A DNA stretch of 64,000 nucleotides from Dokdonella sp. (GCA_019634795.1 JAHCAR010000009.1:1-64000); one strand, 5' to 3'; shown: positions 15,810 through 27,160, counted from the stretch's first letter. Made by a program: numbers and translations. The notes: generated from the sequence alone by a model not told the origin.

Positions 15810-17837
15810 CTACGGCGTGGTGCCGGCCCCGCCGATCAGGTATTTCTCGAGGAACAGCATCGATGCCGCGCTGAAGTAGTCGCTGTTGGCCTTCTTGCGG
15901 AAGCCGTGGCCTTCGTCACCGAACAGCAGATACCAGACCGGCTGGCCGTTGCTGCGCACGGCTTTGACGATCTGCTCGGCCTCGGTATAGGGCACGCGCG
16001 GGTCATTCCTGCCCTGGGCGACGAACAACGGGGCGCGGATCCTGCCTGCATTGTTCAGCGGCGAGATGCGATCGAACACCTTCTGCATCTTCGCGTCGCG
16101 CTCGTCGCCATATTCGGCGCGACGCAGGTCGCGACGGTAGTCTTCGGTGTTCTTGAGGAAGCTGCCGAAATGCGAGATGCCGACGACGTCGATGCCGGCA
16201 CGGATGCGTTCGGGATAGTTGGTCATCGTTGCCAGCACCATGTAGCCGCCATAGCTGCCGCCGAAAACGGCGACCCGATCGGCATCGAGACCGGGTTGCG
16301 CGGCGATCCAGTCGAGCAAGGCGCCAATGTCCCGGACCGAATCCTCGCGCCTTTCGGCGTTGTCGAGACGCAGGTAGGACTTGCCGTAACCCGAGGAACC
16401 GCGCACGTTTGGGACGAGCACGGCGACGCCGAGTTCGTTGACCAGGAACTGGGTCGTCGCGCTGAAGTTCGGCGAGGCCTGACCTTCCGGGCCGCCATGG
16501 ATATTGATGACGACCGGCAGCTTCGTTTCCGCAGCGGCAGTCGCCGGGCGGTAGTAAAAGGCCGGGATCGTGCGGCGCTTGCCGCCGACCCGGTCAAAGG
16601 TCGAATAGCGGATCAGGGACGGCGAGGCGAACCTCGTGGTGTCCAGTCCGCCGACCTCGCTCCGCGTCCAGCGGGCCAGCCGACCGTTGCTCAGGTCGAT
16701 GACATAGGCATCGCTCGGCGAGCTCGCGGTATTCAGGGTCATCGCCAGGCGCTTGCCATCGGGCGAAAACGAAAGCCCGCCGATCAGGCCGACCGGGAGC
16801 TCGGGCAGGGCGACCGGTTTCCGCTCCGGCAGGGCGAGCACGTGCAGGCGGTTGATACCATCCTCGTTGAGGATATAGGCGAGGTGGCGGCCGTCGCCGG
16901 CCATCTCGAAGGCTTCGACATCCCATGGAACCTCACCAGTCAGCTGGCGGAATTCGGCGGTCGCCGGATCGTGGTAGCGCAGGGTCAGGAACTCGCCCTG
17001 CCTGCCCCGGACCGGTTCATCGGAAACGAAATAGACGGCGCTGCCGGCGCCGGCAAAGCGAAAGTCGCCGAACGCGGCCTTGCCGCCGTCGACCGGAAAC
17101 AACCGCAGCGTGCCCGCTGCCAGGTCGACTTCGCCCGGGTAGGACTCGCTGATCGAGACGTACTTGCTGACGAGCAGGCGTGTGCCGTCCGCCGAGAAAT
17201 CGAGTGCTTGCCAGGCGCCGCCCTCGGTGACGACGGCCTTCGACGTGCCGGCCTGCATGTCGCGAACCCAGATGTCGGTGTCCTTGCCGTTACGCGCGGT
17301 ACTCGACCAGGCCAACCAGCGCCCGTCCGCCGAGAACCGCGCGTCACCGTTCTGCGAGCGCTTGCCGTCGGTCAGCAATGTGGTCTCGCGCGTGCCGAAG
17401 TCGAACCAGTACAGCTGCGAGAATTCGTTGCCGCCGACATCGCGCGAGAACACGAAGCCATCAAGCGGCGAGGTGGCCGGGGCCGGCGTCAGCCCCGCCA
17501 CCGGTTCGGCGTAGAAGGTCAACTGCTCGCGCGCGCCCATCGGCTGGCAGACACGATGGGCCTGGGTGGTTTCGGCGAAGCGCGTACCGATCAGCAGGCA
17601 GCCGTCGCGCGTCCAGCCGGCGACCGAGGCGCCGCGCGTGTTCTGGTAGCGGTTGAGCTTTTCGGCGAGCGCCTCGGGAATCGGCGGAATGTTCTCGCTG
17701 ATGCGATTGCCGACTTCTTCGCGGGTAACGGTGGCGCCTGCGGCTTCAGGTCCCTGCGCGAGCAGGCAGGGCCAGGCCATGAGGCCTGCCAGTGCGAGCG
17801 CAAAGCGGCCGACGGCAACGTTTGAGATCCTCATCAT
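15810..17837 (-). CDS. Exported prolyl-oligopeptidase (S9) family serine peptidase
   Basis: 675 residues with a signal peptide (FALALAGLMAWPCLLAQ, cleaved about residue 28). The N-terminal two thirds is a beta-propeller-like region with DPP/TolB-type repeats such as DARFSADGRWLAWSS, ALDFSADGTRLLVS and LSFSPDGKRLAMT. The C-terminal catalytic domain has HGGPEGQ, VPNVRGSSGYGKSY, the nucleophile FGGSYGGYM (S528), the acid in AQGRNDPRVP and the histidine in FGDEGHGF. This fits an acylaminoacyl- or dipeptidyl-peptidase acting on peptides in the periplasm. ATG 17837 has GGAG 7 bases upstream. Confidence 0.9.
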   Translation of the reverse strand: MMRISNVAVGRFALALAGLMAWPCLLAQGPEAAGATVTREEVGNRISENIPPIPEALAEKLNRYQNTRGASVAGWTRDGCLLIGTRFAETTQAHRVCQPMGAREQLTFYAEPVAGLTPAPATSPLDGFVFSRDVGGNEFSQLYWFDFGTRETTLLTDGKRSQNGDARFSADGRWLAWSSTARNGKDTDIWVRDMQAGTSKAVVTEGGAWQALDFSADGTRLLVSKYVSISESYPGEVDLAAGTLRLFPVDGGKAAFGDFRFAGAGSAVYFVSDEPVRGRQGEFLTLRYHDPATAEFRQLTGEVPWDVEAFEMAGDGRHLAYILNEDGINRLHVLALPERKPVALPELPVGLIGGLSFSPDGKRLAMTLNTASSPSDAYVIDLSNGRLARWTRSEVGGLDTTRFASPSLIRYSTFDRVGGKRRTIPAFYYRPATAAAETKLPVVINIHGGPEGQASPNFSATTQFLVNELGVAVLVPNVRGSSGYGKSYLRLDNAERREDSVRDIGALLDWIAAQPGLDADRVAVFGGSYGGYMVLATMTNYPERIRAGIDVVGISHFGSFLKNTEDYRRDLRRAEYGDERDAKMQKVFDRISPLNNAGRIRAPLFVAQGRNDPRVPYTEAEQIVKAVRSNGQPVWYLLFGDEGHGFRKKANSDYFSAASMLFLEKYLIGGAGTTP

Positions 17838-17958
17838 GACGACACTCCGGCAGGTTTGACCCTTGAGCTTATCGCATGCCGCGAGGGATGGCCGCCTGAT
17901 CGCCTCGCGGTGCGAGTTGTTTCTCTCGACTTGAGACGCGCCGGCTCATAATCGGCGC

Positions 17959-19056
17959 ATGGCCAGGCACGACCCCGACGATCTCACCCGCCCGACCCGG
18001 ATCAAGGGCCGCGGCGCGGGCAGCAACCGCGAGGGCCGCTTCGAGGCGCTCACGAAGACGCTCGAGGACGATGGCTGGCACCGCGAGGAGGAAGGCGCGC
18101 CACGCCCACCGACCCATGTGTCGCTGGAACGGGCCCGCAGCATCATCAGCCGCAACGACTCGCCCGACATTCCGTTCACCCAGTCGATCAATCCGTACCG
18201 CGGCTGCGAACACGGCTGCAACTACTGCTACGCGCGACCCTCGCATGCGTATCTGAACCTCTCGCCCGGGCTCGATTTCGAGACGCAGTTGTTCGCCAAG
18301 ACCAACGCCGCCGAGCGACTGCGTGCGGAACTGGCCAAGCCCGGCTACGTTTGCGAGCCGATCACGCTCGGCGCGAATACCGACTGCTACCAGCCGATCG
18401 AGCGCGAGTACCGGATCACCCGCGAGATCATCGAAGTGCTGCACGCCTGCCGGCACCCGCTGACCATCGTCACCAAGAATGCCCTGGTCGAGCGCGACCT
18501 GGATCTGCTCGCGCCGATGGCCAAGGACCATCTGGTCCAGGTGTTCGTCTCGATCGGCATCCTCGACAACCGCCTGGCGAGCACGCTCGAACCGCGCGCG
18601 ACCGCGCCGCACCGGCGCATGCAGGTGATTGCCAACATGACCGCGGCCGGCGTGCCCTGCGGCGTGCTGGTCGCGCCGATCATTCCGGCGGTCACCGACA
18701 TGCACCTCGAACACGTGCTCGAACAGGCGGCGGCGAACGGCGCCAACATCGCCGGCTACACCGTGCTGCGCCTGCCGCTGGAGCTGAAGGACCTGTTCCG
18801 CGAGTGGCTGGACCTGCACGTGCCCGAGCGCGCCGAACACGTGATGAGCCTGATCCGGCAGATGCGCGGCGGTCGCGAGTACGATGCGCGCTTCGGCGCG
18901 CGCATGCGCGGCGAGGGCCCGTATGCCGATCTGATCCGCCAGCGCTTTGCCCTGGCCTGCCGCAAGCACGGCCTGCGCCGTTCGCGCGAGCTCTCGCTCG
19001 AGACCACCCTGTTCGTCCCGCCACGGTCCGATTCGCCGCAAGGTTCGCTGTTCTAG
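17959..19056 (+). CDS. Radical SAM protein, PA0069 / SplB-like family
   Basis: 365 residues. The iron-sulfur motif is CEHGCNYC (C83, C87, C90; CxxxCxxC), which binds the 4Fe-4S cluster that cleaves S-adenosylmethionine. It is followed by ITLGANTDCYQPIEREYRIT, TKNALVERDLDLL and APIIPAVTD, the order seen in the PA0069 family related to spore photoproduct lyase. The physiological substrate of this family is not established. It stands alone here: the S9 peptidase is divergent and the RegA-like gene converges on its end. Confidence 0.9.
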   Translation: MARHDPDDLTRPTRIKGRGAGSNREGRFEALTKTLEDDGWHREEEGAPRPPTHVSLERARSIISRNDSPDIPFTQSINPYRGCEHGCNYCYARPSHAYLNLSPGLDFETQLFAKTNAAERLRAELAKPGYVCEPITLGANTDCYQPIEREYRITREIIEVLHACRHPLTIVTKNALVERDLDLLAPMAKDHLVQVFVSIGILDNRLASTLEPRATAPHRRMQVIANMTAAGVPCGVLVAPIIPAVTDMHLEHVLEQAAANGANIAGYTVLRLPLELKDLFREWLDLHVPERAEHVMSLIRQMRGGREYDARFGARMRGEGPYADLIRQRFALACRKHGLRRSRELSLETTLFVPPRSDSPQGSLF

Positions 19057-19077
19057 ATTCGCGCGGGCGCGCGGGGC

Positions 19078-19626
19078 TCAGTCCAGTTCATCCGGCGAGC
19101 GCCGCTCGCGACCGGGCTTCTTGGCCAGCTTGCGCTGCAGCGAGCGCCGATGCATGCCGAGCAACCGCGCGGCGGCGGAGATGTTGCCCTGGCTGTCGAT
19201 CATGGCCTGCTGGATGTGCTCCCACTCGAGACGGCTCAACGGTGTCATCGTATCCGCCGGTTCCGCTTCGACGCCTTCCTTTTCGCCGATCGCACGCAGG
19301 ATCGCGTCCACCGTGGTCGGTTTGGCCAGATAGTGGTCGGCGCCGCGCTTGATCGCCTCGACCGCGGTGGCGACGCTGGCGTAGCCGGTGACGAGCACGA
19401 TGCGCATTGCGGCATGGGCTTCGCGCAGCGGCCCGACCAGATCGAGGCCACTGTCTTCGGCCAGCTTGAGATCGACGAGGGCGAAGTCGGGTGCATGCGC
19501 GTTCGCGGCGGCGATCGCCTCGGCCGCGTTCGTGGCCGTTTCGACACGATAGCCCCTGCGTTCGAGCGAGCGCTTGAGCACGCTCAGGTACAGCGCATCG
19601 TCGTCGATCAGCAGGCAGGTCTTCAT
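19078..19626 (-). CDS. RegA/ActR/PrrA-type response regulator
   Basis: 182 residues. The receiver domain has acidic D8-D10 (LLIDDDA), phospho-acceptor D52 (FALVDLKL), T80 (LVTGYAS) and K102 (YLAKPT). A proline-poor linker follows, then a C-terminal Fis-type helix-turn-helix (WEHIQQAMIDSQGNISAAAR, LLGMHRRSLQRKLAKK), which is exactly the RegA/ActR/PrrA layout. That family controls redox and respiration genes with the quinone-sensing kinase RegB/PrrB. It overlaps the upstream kinase gene by 4 bases, so the pair is translated together. The target genes are not evident from this window. Confidence 0.9.
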   Translation of the reverse strand: MKTCLLIDDDALYLSVLKRSLERRGYRVETATNAAEAIAAANAHAPDFALVDLKLAEDSGLDLVGPLREAHAAMRIVLVTGYASVATAVEAIKRGADHYLAKPTTVDAILRAIGEKEGVEAEPADTMTPLSRLEWEHIQQAMIDSQGNISAAARLLGMHRRSLQRKLAKKPGRERRSPDELD

Positions 19627-20861
19627 GCCGGATTCTGCGCAGGCAGGGGCAGGCGGAAGCAGATGCAGATGCCGGGGCCCTCGGTTTCGCGCGCGTAGAG
19701 ATCGCCTTCGAGGCGCTCGACCGTCGCATGCGACAGGGCCAGGCCGACTCCGAGCCCGTGCGATTTTCCGCTTGCGAACATGCGCGAGGGCAGCAGCATC
19801 TGCGCCTCGGCCAGGCCGGCGCCGTAATCACGGATCTCGCCGTGCAACATGCCGTCGCGGGCCTCGAGCTTGAGGTCGACGCGACGCACGCCGGCCGCTT
19901 CGCCGGCGTCGGCCGCGTTGTTGAGCAGGGTCTGCAGCAGATGGCCGACGGCGACGTCGACCCGCGTGGTCTCGGCGATCGCTCCGTGGCGGACCAGCGA
20001 GATCGACGGGCGCACCAGTTGCCAGCGCTCGATGACGCGCCGCAGCTCGACGAGCGCCGCGGCACCGGCATCGGCGCCGCTCCCGGCCGGTGCAGCCAGT
20101 TCGTGCACGCGGTCCCGGCAGACGTCGACGAGCGAACGCAGGGTGCGGTGATCTTCGCGCAGGGTGTCATCGCGGTCGTCGTCGATGAGGTCGTCGAGCA
20201 TGAAGGTCATCGTCGCCAGCGGCGTATTGAGCTCGTGGGCGACCGAGGCCGCATGCGTGGCGAGGGCGATGATGCCTTCGTTGCGGGCGAAGCGCTCGCG
20301 CAGGTTCGCCAGTTCCTGCTCGCCGCGGCGCAGGCGCGCGGACATGCGCACGAACAGGTAGAGCAGCACGGCCGCCGAGACGACGAAGTTGGCGGCCATG
20401 CCCCACAGGTGCAGGTCGAAGCCGCTCAGGCTGCCGTGCATGTGCGGCAAGGGCTGGCCCAGCACGACCGAAACGGCGTAGCCGGTCGTGCACATCAGCG
20501 CGACCAGGCCGGTCGCGCGCACCGGCAGGGCCAGCGCGGCGAAGGCGATCGGCAACAGGAACAGCGAGGCGAACGGGTTGGCGATGCCGCCGCTCCAGGC
20601 GATCAGCCAGGCCAGCACGGCGACGTCGACGCCGATGTGCGCGAGGACTTCGGCGACCCGCGGTTCGCGCACTCGCGTCGCGCGCCAGTGCGCGAGCCCA
20701 TTGAACGCGGCCAGCACGGCGATGCCGCCCCAGAGCGCGCTCGCCTGGAGGGCCAGGCCGAGGCCTCCGGTCACGATCGCCACGGTCAGCGACTGCCCGG
20801 CGATGGCGATCCAGCGCAGGGTCACGAGGGTCTTGAGCAGGGTCGAGGCGGTGCGTTCCAC
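19623..20861 (-). CDS. RegB/PrrB-type membrane sensor histidine kinase
   Basis: About 412 residues from GTG 20861 (weak start: no good ribosome binding site, and the frame stays open upstream). Six hydrophobic segments lie between residues 15 and 172. The quinone-site region characteristic of RegB appears as SGGIANPFASLFLLPIAFAA (residues 90-109). The H-box is SVAHELNTPLATM (H209), with the HELxTPLAT form peculiar to RegB. The ATPase part has LLNNAADAG (N box), DYGAGL (G1 box) and GLGVGLALS (G2 box). I see no cysteine between the last membrane helix and the H-box, where RegB keeps its redox-active cysteine, so sensing may rely on quinone only. Confidence 0.85.
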   Translation of the reverse strand: MERTASTLLKTLVTLRWIAIAGQSLTVAIVTGGLGLALQASALWGGIAVLAAFNGLAHWRATRVREPRVAEVLAHIGVDVAVLAWLIAWSGGIANPFASLFLLPIAFAALALPVRATGLVALMCTTGYAVSVVLGQPLPHMHGSLSGFDLHLWGMAANFVVSAAVLLYLFVRMSARLRRGEQELANLRERFARNEGIIALATHAASVAHELNTPLATMTFMLDDLIDDDRDDTLREDHRTLRSLVDVCRDRVHELAAPAGSGADAGAAALVELRRVIERWQLVRPSISLVRHGAIAETTRVDVAVGHLLQTLLNNAADAGEAAGVRRVDLKLEARDGMLHGEIRDYGAGLAEAQMLLPSRMFASGKSHGLGVGLALSHATVERLEGDLYARETEGPGICICFRLPLPAQNPA

Positions 20862-21027
20862 GGTGGCTAGTATGGAATCTCGCGCAGGAAATGGGTGTGA
20901 CGCGGGGTCGCAAGCCCTTGCCTGCGTCACTCGGTCACGTCCCCGGAAGCCTTCGACGGGCAACCATGCCCGGCTGGCACGGAACACAGGGTTCCGGTGC
21001 CCATGGTTCGATTTCGGGGATTCTCGC

Positions 21028-23304
21028 ATGTACCCAACGCCCTGGCTGCTCGGCGCAGCCCTTGTCCTTGCCCCGCTCGCATCGACGCGCGCCGAACCCT
21101 TGGCAGAAGCGGCGGGCGACGCGGCCACGCTCGAACGCGTCGAGGTCCGCGCCGACGCCGAGCGACCGCCGCGCAAGGCCGAACCGGCGCCCGCCTATTC
21201 GGTCGATACCGAAGACCTGCACCATGTCGTCGTCGTCAACGTCGAGGATGCGCTCAAGTACGCGCCCAACCTGCACGTGCGCAAGCGCTATATCGGCGAC
21301 AACAATGCGATCGTCTCGGTGCGCGGCACGAGCTCGCGCCAGTCGGCGCGTACGCTGGTCTACGCGGACGGGTTGCTGCTGAGCAACCTGCTCGGCTCGG
21401 ACTTCTCGTTTCCGCCACGCTGGTCACTGGTCGCACCGGCGGAAATCGAGCGCGTCGAAGTGCTCTATGGCCCGTACTCGGCACGCTATCCCGGAAATTC
21501 GCTCGGCGCGACGGTGCTGATCGAGACGCGCATGCCCGAAGCCTTCGAGGCCACGGCCAACACCCAGGTGTTCAGCCAGTCCTATGCCCACAATGGCGTC
21601 GACCGCTCGTTCGAGGGCTATCGCGCCGGTGCCTCGGTCGGCAGCCGTGCGGGCGCCTGGGGGTATCGCCTCGATGTCGATCACCTGGACAGCGATGGCC
21701 AGCCGCTCAGTTTCTATACGACGCTGCGCTCGACGACCGCAGCCGAAGCGGGCGATCCGAGCGTCGTCGGCGCCGTGCCGTGGATCGACCAGCGCGGCCG
21801 CGCCGGCTATCTGTTCGGCATCAACAGCGAGGGCCTGACCCGCACCCGCAACGACCAGATCAAGTTCAAAGTGAGCTACGACATCAATCCGGAGCTCGTG
21901 GCCAGCCTGACCGCGGTCGACTGGCGCCAGGACCTCGACAATGCGACCGAAAGCTACCTGCGCGACGCCGATGGCGAGGTGGTGACGAGCGGGCCGGTCG
22001 CCATCGACGGCTATCGCTACATATTGCCGGCCAACGCGTTCGCGCCCTCGCGCAGCGAGAGCGAACGGCGCCTGTACGGGTTCACGCTGCGCAGCCGCCA
22101 TGAGAGCGGCTGGAACCAGGCGATCGTGCTCTCGCATTTCGCGATCGACCGCGACCGCGCCAACACGGCGGCCGGTGCCGGCGACGGTCCCGGCACCGTG
22201 GCAGCCGCCGACGGAACCGGCTGGTCGACCGTGGACGCGACCTTCGACTACACGCCGGCCACGCTCGAAGGTTCGCATGCGCTGGCCCTCGGCCTGCACG
22301 TCGATCGCTACGTCCTCGACAACGAGACCTGGAACACCGACGACTGGCGCGGCGGCGCACCGACCTCGTTCAACAACGCCTTCGCCGGGCGCACCGAAAC
22401 GCGGGCCGCGTTCGCCGAGGACCGCTGGAATTTGAGCCCCGACTGGACCCTGATTCCGGGCCTGCGCGCCGAGCACTGGTCGGCGCGTGATGGCCTGCGT
22501 GCCCAGGGCGATGTCGAGGTCCGCTATCCGTCCCGCTCGGAAACCTACCTGTCGCCGAAACTGGCCCTCGAGAAGACTCTCGGCGATTCGTGGACGGCCC
22601 GCCTCGCGCTGGCGCGCGCGGTCCGCTTCCCGACCGTCAGCGAACTGTTCCAGGGCCGCATCTCCGGAACCAGCCTCGTCAACAACGATCCCAACCTCGA
22701 TCCGGAAGTCGCCTTCACCAAGGACTTCACGCTCGAGCGCAGGCTCGGCGACTCACGCCTGCGCATTTCCGTCTACGAGGACGACGTGCGCGATGCGCTG
22801 TTCAGCCAGACCAACACCACGGTGTTCCCGACCGTGACCAACATCCAGAACGTCGATCGCGTGCGCACACGCGGCGCCGAGATCGCGTTCGACGGCCGCG
22901 ATGTGTTCATCGACGGCCTCGATCTCGGTGCGAGCCTGGCGCGCAACCGCGCGATCACCCTGCGCAACGACAATTTCCCGGTCAGCGAGGGCAAGTACTT
23001 CTACCGCATTCCGGACTGGCGCGCGGACCTCGTCGGCACCTATCACTGGACCCCTGCCCTCAGCGGCACGCTGGCGGCGCGCTACTCCGGGCGCCAGTAC
23101 AACACGCTCGACAACATCGATACCGATCCGCGCACGTTCGGCGGTACGAGTCGCTACTTCGTCGTCGATGCCAAGCTCGACTACGCGCTCGGTGATCGAG
23201 CGCGGTTCGCGATCGGCGTCGAGAACCTGACCGACGAGGAGTACTACGTGTACCACCCCTATCCGGGCCGCACCTGGGTGGCCGAGGCCAGCGTGAGGTT
23301 CTGA
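21028..23304 (+). CDS. TonB-dependent outer-membrane receptor
   Basis: 758 residues. ATG 21028 starts a signal peptide (LLGAALVLAPLASTRAE) and has GGGGA 7 bases upstream. A TonB-box-like LERVEVRADA follows at about residue 32, then the plug (VNVEDALKYAPNLHVRKR, VSVRGTSSRQSARTLVYADG, IERVEVLYGPYSARYPGNSL) and a long beta-barrel with the conserved region NLTDEEYYVYHPYPGRTW before the C-terminal aromatic residue (VRF). It imports a bulky ligand such as an iron chelate using the TonB motor; the ligand is not known. It is 4 bases from a PepSY membrane protein gene, a pairing common in iron uptake, and is divergent from the RegBA genes. Confidence 0.92.
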   Translation: MYPTPWLLGAALVLAPLASTRAEPLAEAAGDAATLERVEVRADAERPPRKAEPAPAYSVDTEDLHHVVVVNVEDALKYAPNLHVRKRYIGDNNAIVSVRGTSSRQSARTLVYADGLLLSNLLGSDFSFPPRWSLVAPAEIERVEVLYGPYSARYPGNSLGATVLIETRMPEAFEATANTQVFSQSYAHNGVDRSFEGYRAGASVGSRAGAWGYRLDVDHLDSDGQPLSFYTTLRSTTAAEAGDPSVVGAVPWIDQRGRAGYLFGINSEGLTRTRNDQIKFKVSYDINPELVASLTAVDWRQDLDNATESYLRDADGEVVTSGPVAIDGYRYILPANAFAPSRSESERRLYGFTLRSRHESGWNQAIVLSHFAIDRDRANTAAGAGDGPGTVAAADGTGWSTVDATFDYTPATLEGSHALALGLHVDRYVLDNETWNTDDWRGGAPTSFNNAFAGRTETRAAFAEDRWNLSPDWTLIPGLRAEHWSARDGLRAQGDVEVRYPSRSETYLSPKLALEKTLGDSWTARLALARAVRFPTVSELFQGRISGTSLVNNDPNLDPEVAFTKDFTLERRLGDSRLRISVYEDDVRDALFSQTNTTVFPTVTNIQNVDRVRTRGAEIAFDGRDVFIDGLDLGASLARNRAITLRNDNFPVSEGKYFYRIPDWRADLVGTYHWTPALSGTLAARYSGRQYNTLDNIDTDPRTFGGTSRYFVVDAKLDYALGDRARFAIGVENLTDEEYYVYHPYPGRTWVAEASVRF

Positions 23305-23308
23305 GGTC

Positions 23309-24742
23309 ATGGCCGCCGCTGGAGCAACGGATTCCAACCTCCGCCCCGACGCCAGCGCCCGAACGGACGCGAGCGGGCCGTCACGCTGGCGACGCTGGCC
23401 CGGCTATCGCACCGTCTGGCGCTGGCATTTCTACGCCGGCCTGTTCTGCATCCCGTTCGTGCTCTGGCTGTCGGTGACCGGCACGATCTACCTGTTCAAG
23501 CCGCAGATCGACGCCTGGCTCGACCGACCGTTCGAGCACCTCGACGTCGAGGGACCTGCGGCATCGGCCGCCGCACAGATCAGCGCCGCACTGGCCGCCG
23601 TGCCAGGCGCAAGGCTCAATGCCTACGAATTGCCGCGGACGCCGCGATCGGCCGCGCGCGTGCTGCTGGACCGCGGCGGCGACCTGGTCCGCGTCTACGT
23701 GCATCCGCGCTCGACCGCGGTCCTGCGCGTGATCGACGAGGACGCGCGCTTCACGCGCCAGATCTTCCATCTGCACGGCGAACTGATGCTCGGTGATCGC
23801 GGCTCGATGCTGATCGAGCTGGCCGCCTCGTGGATCATCGTCATGTTGCTTACGGGGCTGTTCCTGTGGTGGCCGCGGAGCGGGGGCCTGGCCGGCATCG
23901 TCTATCCGCGGCTCGGTGGCGGACAGCGCACGTTCTGGCGCGACTTGCATGCCGTGACCGGCTTCTGGGTGTCGTTGCTGGCGCTGTTCCTGCTCGTCTC
24001 GGGGCTGCCCTGGGCGAAATCCTGGGGCAGCCTGCTCAAGCAGGTGCGCCAGCTCTCGAGCGAGACCGTGGTGCGCCAGGACTGGCCGACCGGCGCCACG
24101 AGCGAACGCAAGGAGCGCATCGCCGACGCCGCCGCGAACACCGATCATGCCCGGCATGGCGGACACGGTGGTTCGGTCTCCGCCGCTGCGCCGGTCCTCC
24201 TCGACGAGGTCGCGATCGAGCGCATGCTCGCCAGCGTGCGCGCGCTCGACCTCGCGCCGCCGGTTCTGCTGGCGCCGCCAACCGGGCGCGAACCGCACTG
24301 GACCGCACGCTCGGATGCGCAGAACCGCCCGCTTCGCGTCAACCTCGTGCTCGATGCCGAAAGCGGCGCCGTGCTCGAGCGCTCCGATTTCGCCGACCGG
24401 CCGCTACTCGATCGTGTCATCGGCGTCGGCGTCGCGGCGCACGAAGGCCAGCTGTTCGGCTGGTTCAACCAGGCCCTCGGCGTATTCACGACCAGCGGGC
24501 TCGTGCTCGTCTCGATCAGCGCCACGGTACTGTGGTGGCGGCGACGCCAACCCGGAACGCTCGGTGCGCCTGCGGCGCTTGCGAGCGCAACGACCCTGCC
24601 GATTGCGTTCTTCGCGATCGTGGCGGGACTCGGCATCCTGCTGCCGCTGCTCGGTCTTTCGATGCTCGGGCTGGGCGCCATCGAGTTCGGCGTGCTGCGA
24701 CGCATCGCGCCGGTGCGTGCGTTCCTCGGACTCGGCACCTGA
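23309..24742 (+). CDS. PepSY-associated inner-membrane protein (PiuB-like)
   Basis: 477 residues with 4-6 hydrophobic helices. The N-terminal WRWHFYAGLFCIPFVLWLSV and the later HAVTGFWVSLLALFLLVSG are the conserved helices of the PepSY-TM family. A PepSY-like segment (RVYVHPRSTAVLRVIDED) and FHLHGELMLGDRGSMLIELA follow. Conserved histidines in the helices may bind heme. A His-rich loop (DHARHGGHGG) lies in the middle. Members next to TonB-dependent receptors are thought to be ferric-siderophore reductases or accessory factors; that role is inferred from neighbourhood. The start is 4 bases after the receptor stop with GAGG in between. Confidence 0.85.
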   Translation: MAAAGATDSNLRPDASARTDASGPSRWRRWPGYRTVWRWHFYAGLFCIPFVLWLSVTGTIYLFKPQIDAWLDRPFEHLDVEGPAASAAAQISAALAAVPGARLNAYELPRTPRSAARVLLDRGGDLVRVYVHPRSTAVLRVIDEDARFTRQIFHLHGELMLGDRGSMLIELAASWIIVMLLTGLFLWWPRSGGLAGIVYPRLGGGQRTFWRDLHAVTGFWVSLLALFLLVSGLPWAKSWGSLLKQVRQLSSETVVRQDWPTGATSERKERIADAAANTDHARHGGHGGSVSAAAPVLLDEVAIERMLASVRALDLAPPVLLAPPTGREPHWTARSDAQNRPLRVNLVLDAESGAVLERSDFADRPLLDRVIGVGVAAHEGQLFGWFNQALGVFTTSGLVLVSISATVLWWRRRQPGTLGAPAALASATTLPIAFFAIVAGLGILLPLLGLSMLGLGAIEFGVLRRIAPVRAFLGLGT

Positions 24743-24862
24743 GCGATCGACCCGGCCAGGCGGCGTTCCGGGGGCGGTAGTCGACAGCGTTCAGATGTCT
24801 GCGTCCATACTGCGTCCATCGGATTCGTTGGACGAATCCTCCGAAGCAACGAGGAGGCCGAC

Positions 24863-25129
24863 ATGTCGGAAGAAAACGCCAAGACGCCCGCCGATCATCT
24901 CGCGGACACGCTCTCCCAGCTCAAGGAGATGCGCCACTATTCCAAGACCAATGTCGAACACCTGACCGCGTCGTGGATGCTGTTCGAGGGGGAACTGAAG
25001 TCCCTCAAACAGACCGAGAAGATCGAAGCGCTGATGAACAAGCAGGGCGAGTTCCACGATGCGCTGGAAAAGACCATCGAGGATCTCGAGGCGCAGCACA
25101 AGGAAATGACGGCGGAACCCGAGGAGTAG
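24863..25129 (+). CDS. Small acidic helical protein, function unknown
   Basis: 88 residues starting at ATG 24863 with a strong GAGGAGG ribosome binding site. The sequence is very rich in Glu, Lys and Leu, with a long predicted helix (LADTLSQLKEMRHYSKTNVE, then LKSLKQTEKIEALMNKQGEF and HDALEKTIEDLEAQHKEM), suggestive of a coiled coil. There is no signal peptide or membrane segment. I do not recognise a family. It is followed by an inverted pair of REP-like repeats. Confidence 0.7.
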   Translation: MSEENAKTPADHLADTLSQLKEMRHYSKTNVEHLTASWMLFEGELKSLKQTEKIEALMNKQGEFHDALEKTIEDLEAQHKEMTAEPEE

Positions 25130-25207
25130 CCGAGCAATTTTCGCGTTCGGAACCGAAGGCCCGGTGGCGCGGCACGAAGTTCGTGGTCGGGGCTCGAGCG
25201 GTTCGCA

Positions 25208-25285
25208 CCCGCAGGAGCGCCTTCAGGCGCGATGCCCGTCGCAATCGTGCCGGAAAGGCATCGCGCCTGAAGGCGCTCCTACGGG
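25208..25285. repeat. Inverted pair of REP-like elements (BIME-like)
   Basis: Arms 25208-25236 and 25257-25285 are 29 bases each, complementary with a single mismatch, around a 20-base spacer. Each arm contains its own palindrome GCGCCTTCAGGCGC flanked by GGAG and GATGCC. The form GTAGGAGCGCCTTCAGGCGC is the classic repetitive extragenic palindrome of Pseudomonas and Xanthomonadales. It lies between two converging genes and may block read-through or protect mRNA ends. Confidence 0.85.
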
Positions 25286-25309
25286 AAACAGCGCGGTTTG
25301 TCGGGCGGG

Positions 25310-27115
<1,806 letters not shown>

Positions 27116-27160
27116 GGGAAACTCCTTGGGTGCGCTGTCGAAACCGACGCTAACGTCTGC

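Noticed and set aside
15774-17825. Long plus-strand continuation of the frame beginning inside the LysR gene
   Set aside because: Antisense to the S9 peptidase, whose catalytic triad and propeller repeats are clear.
17869-19041. 390-residue minus-strand frame opposite the radical SAM gene
   Set aside because: The plus strand carries the CxxxCxxC motif and full family pattern; the minus frame has no recognisable domain.
21424-22476. 350-residue minus-strand frame opposite the TonB-dependent receptor
   Set aside because: Antisense to barrel-coding sequence, no start signal and no known motif.
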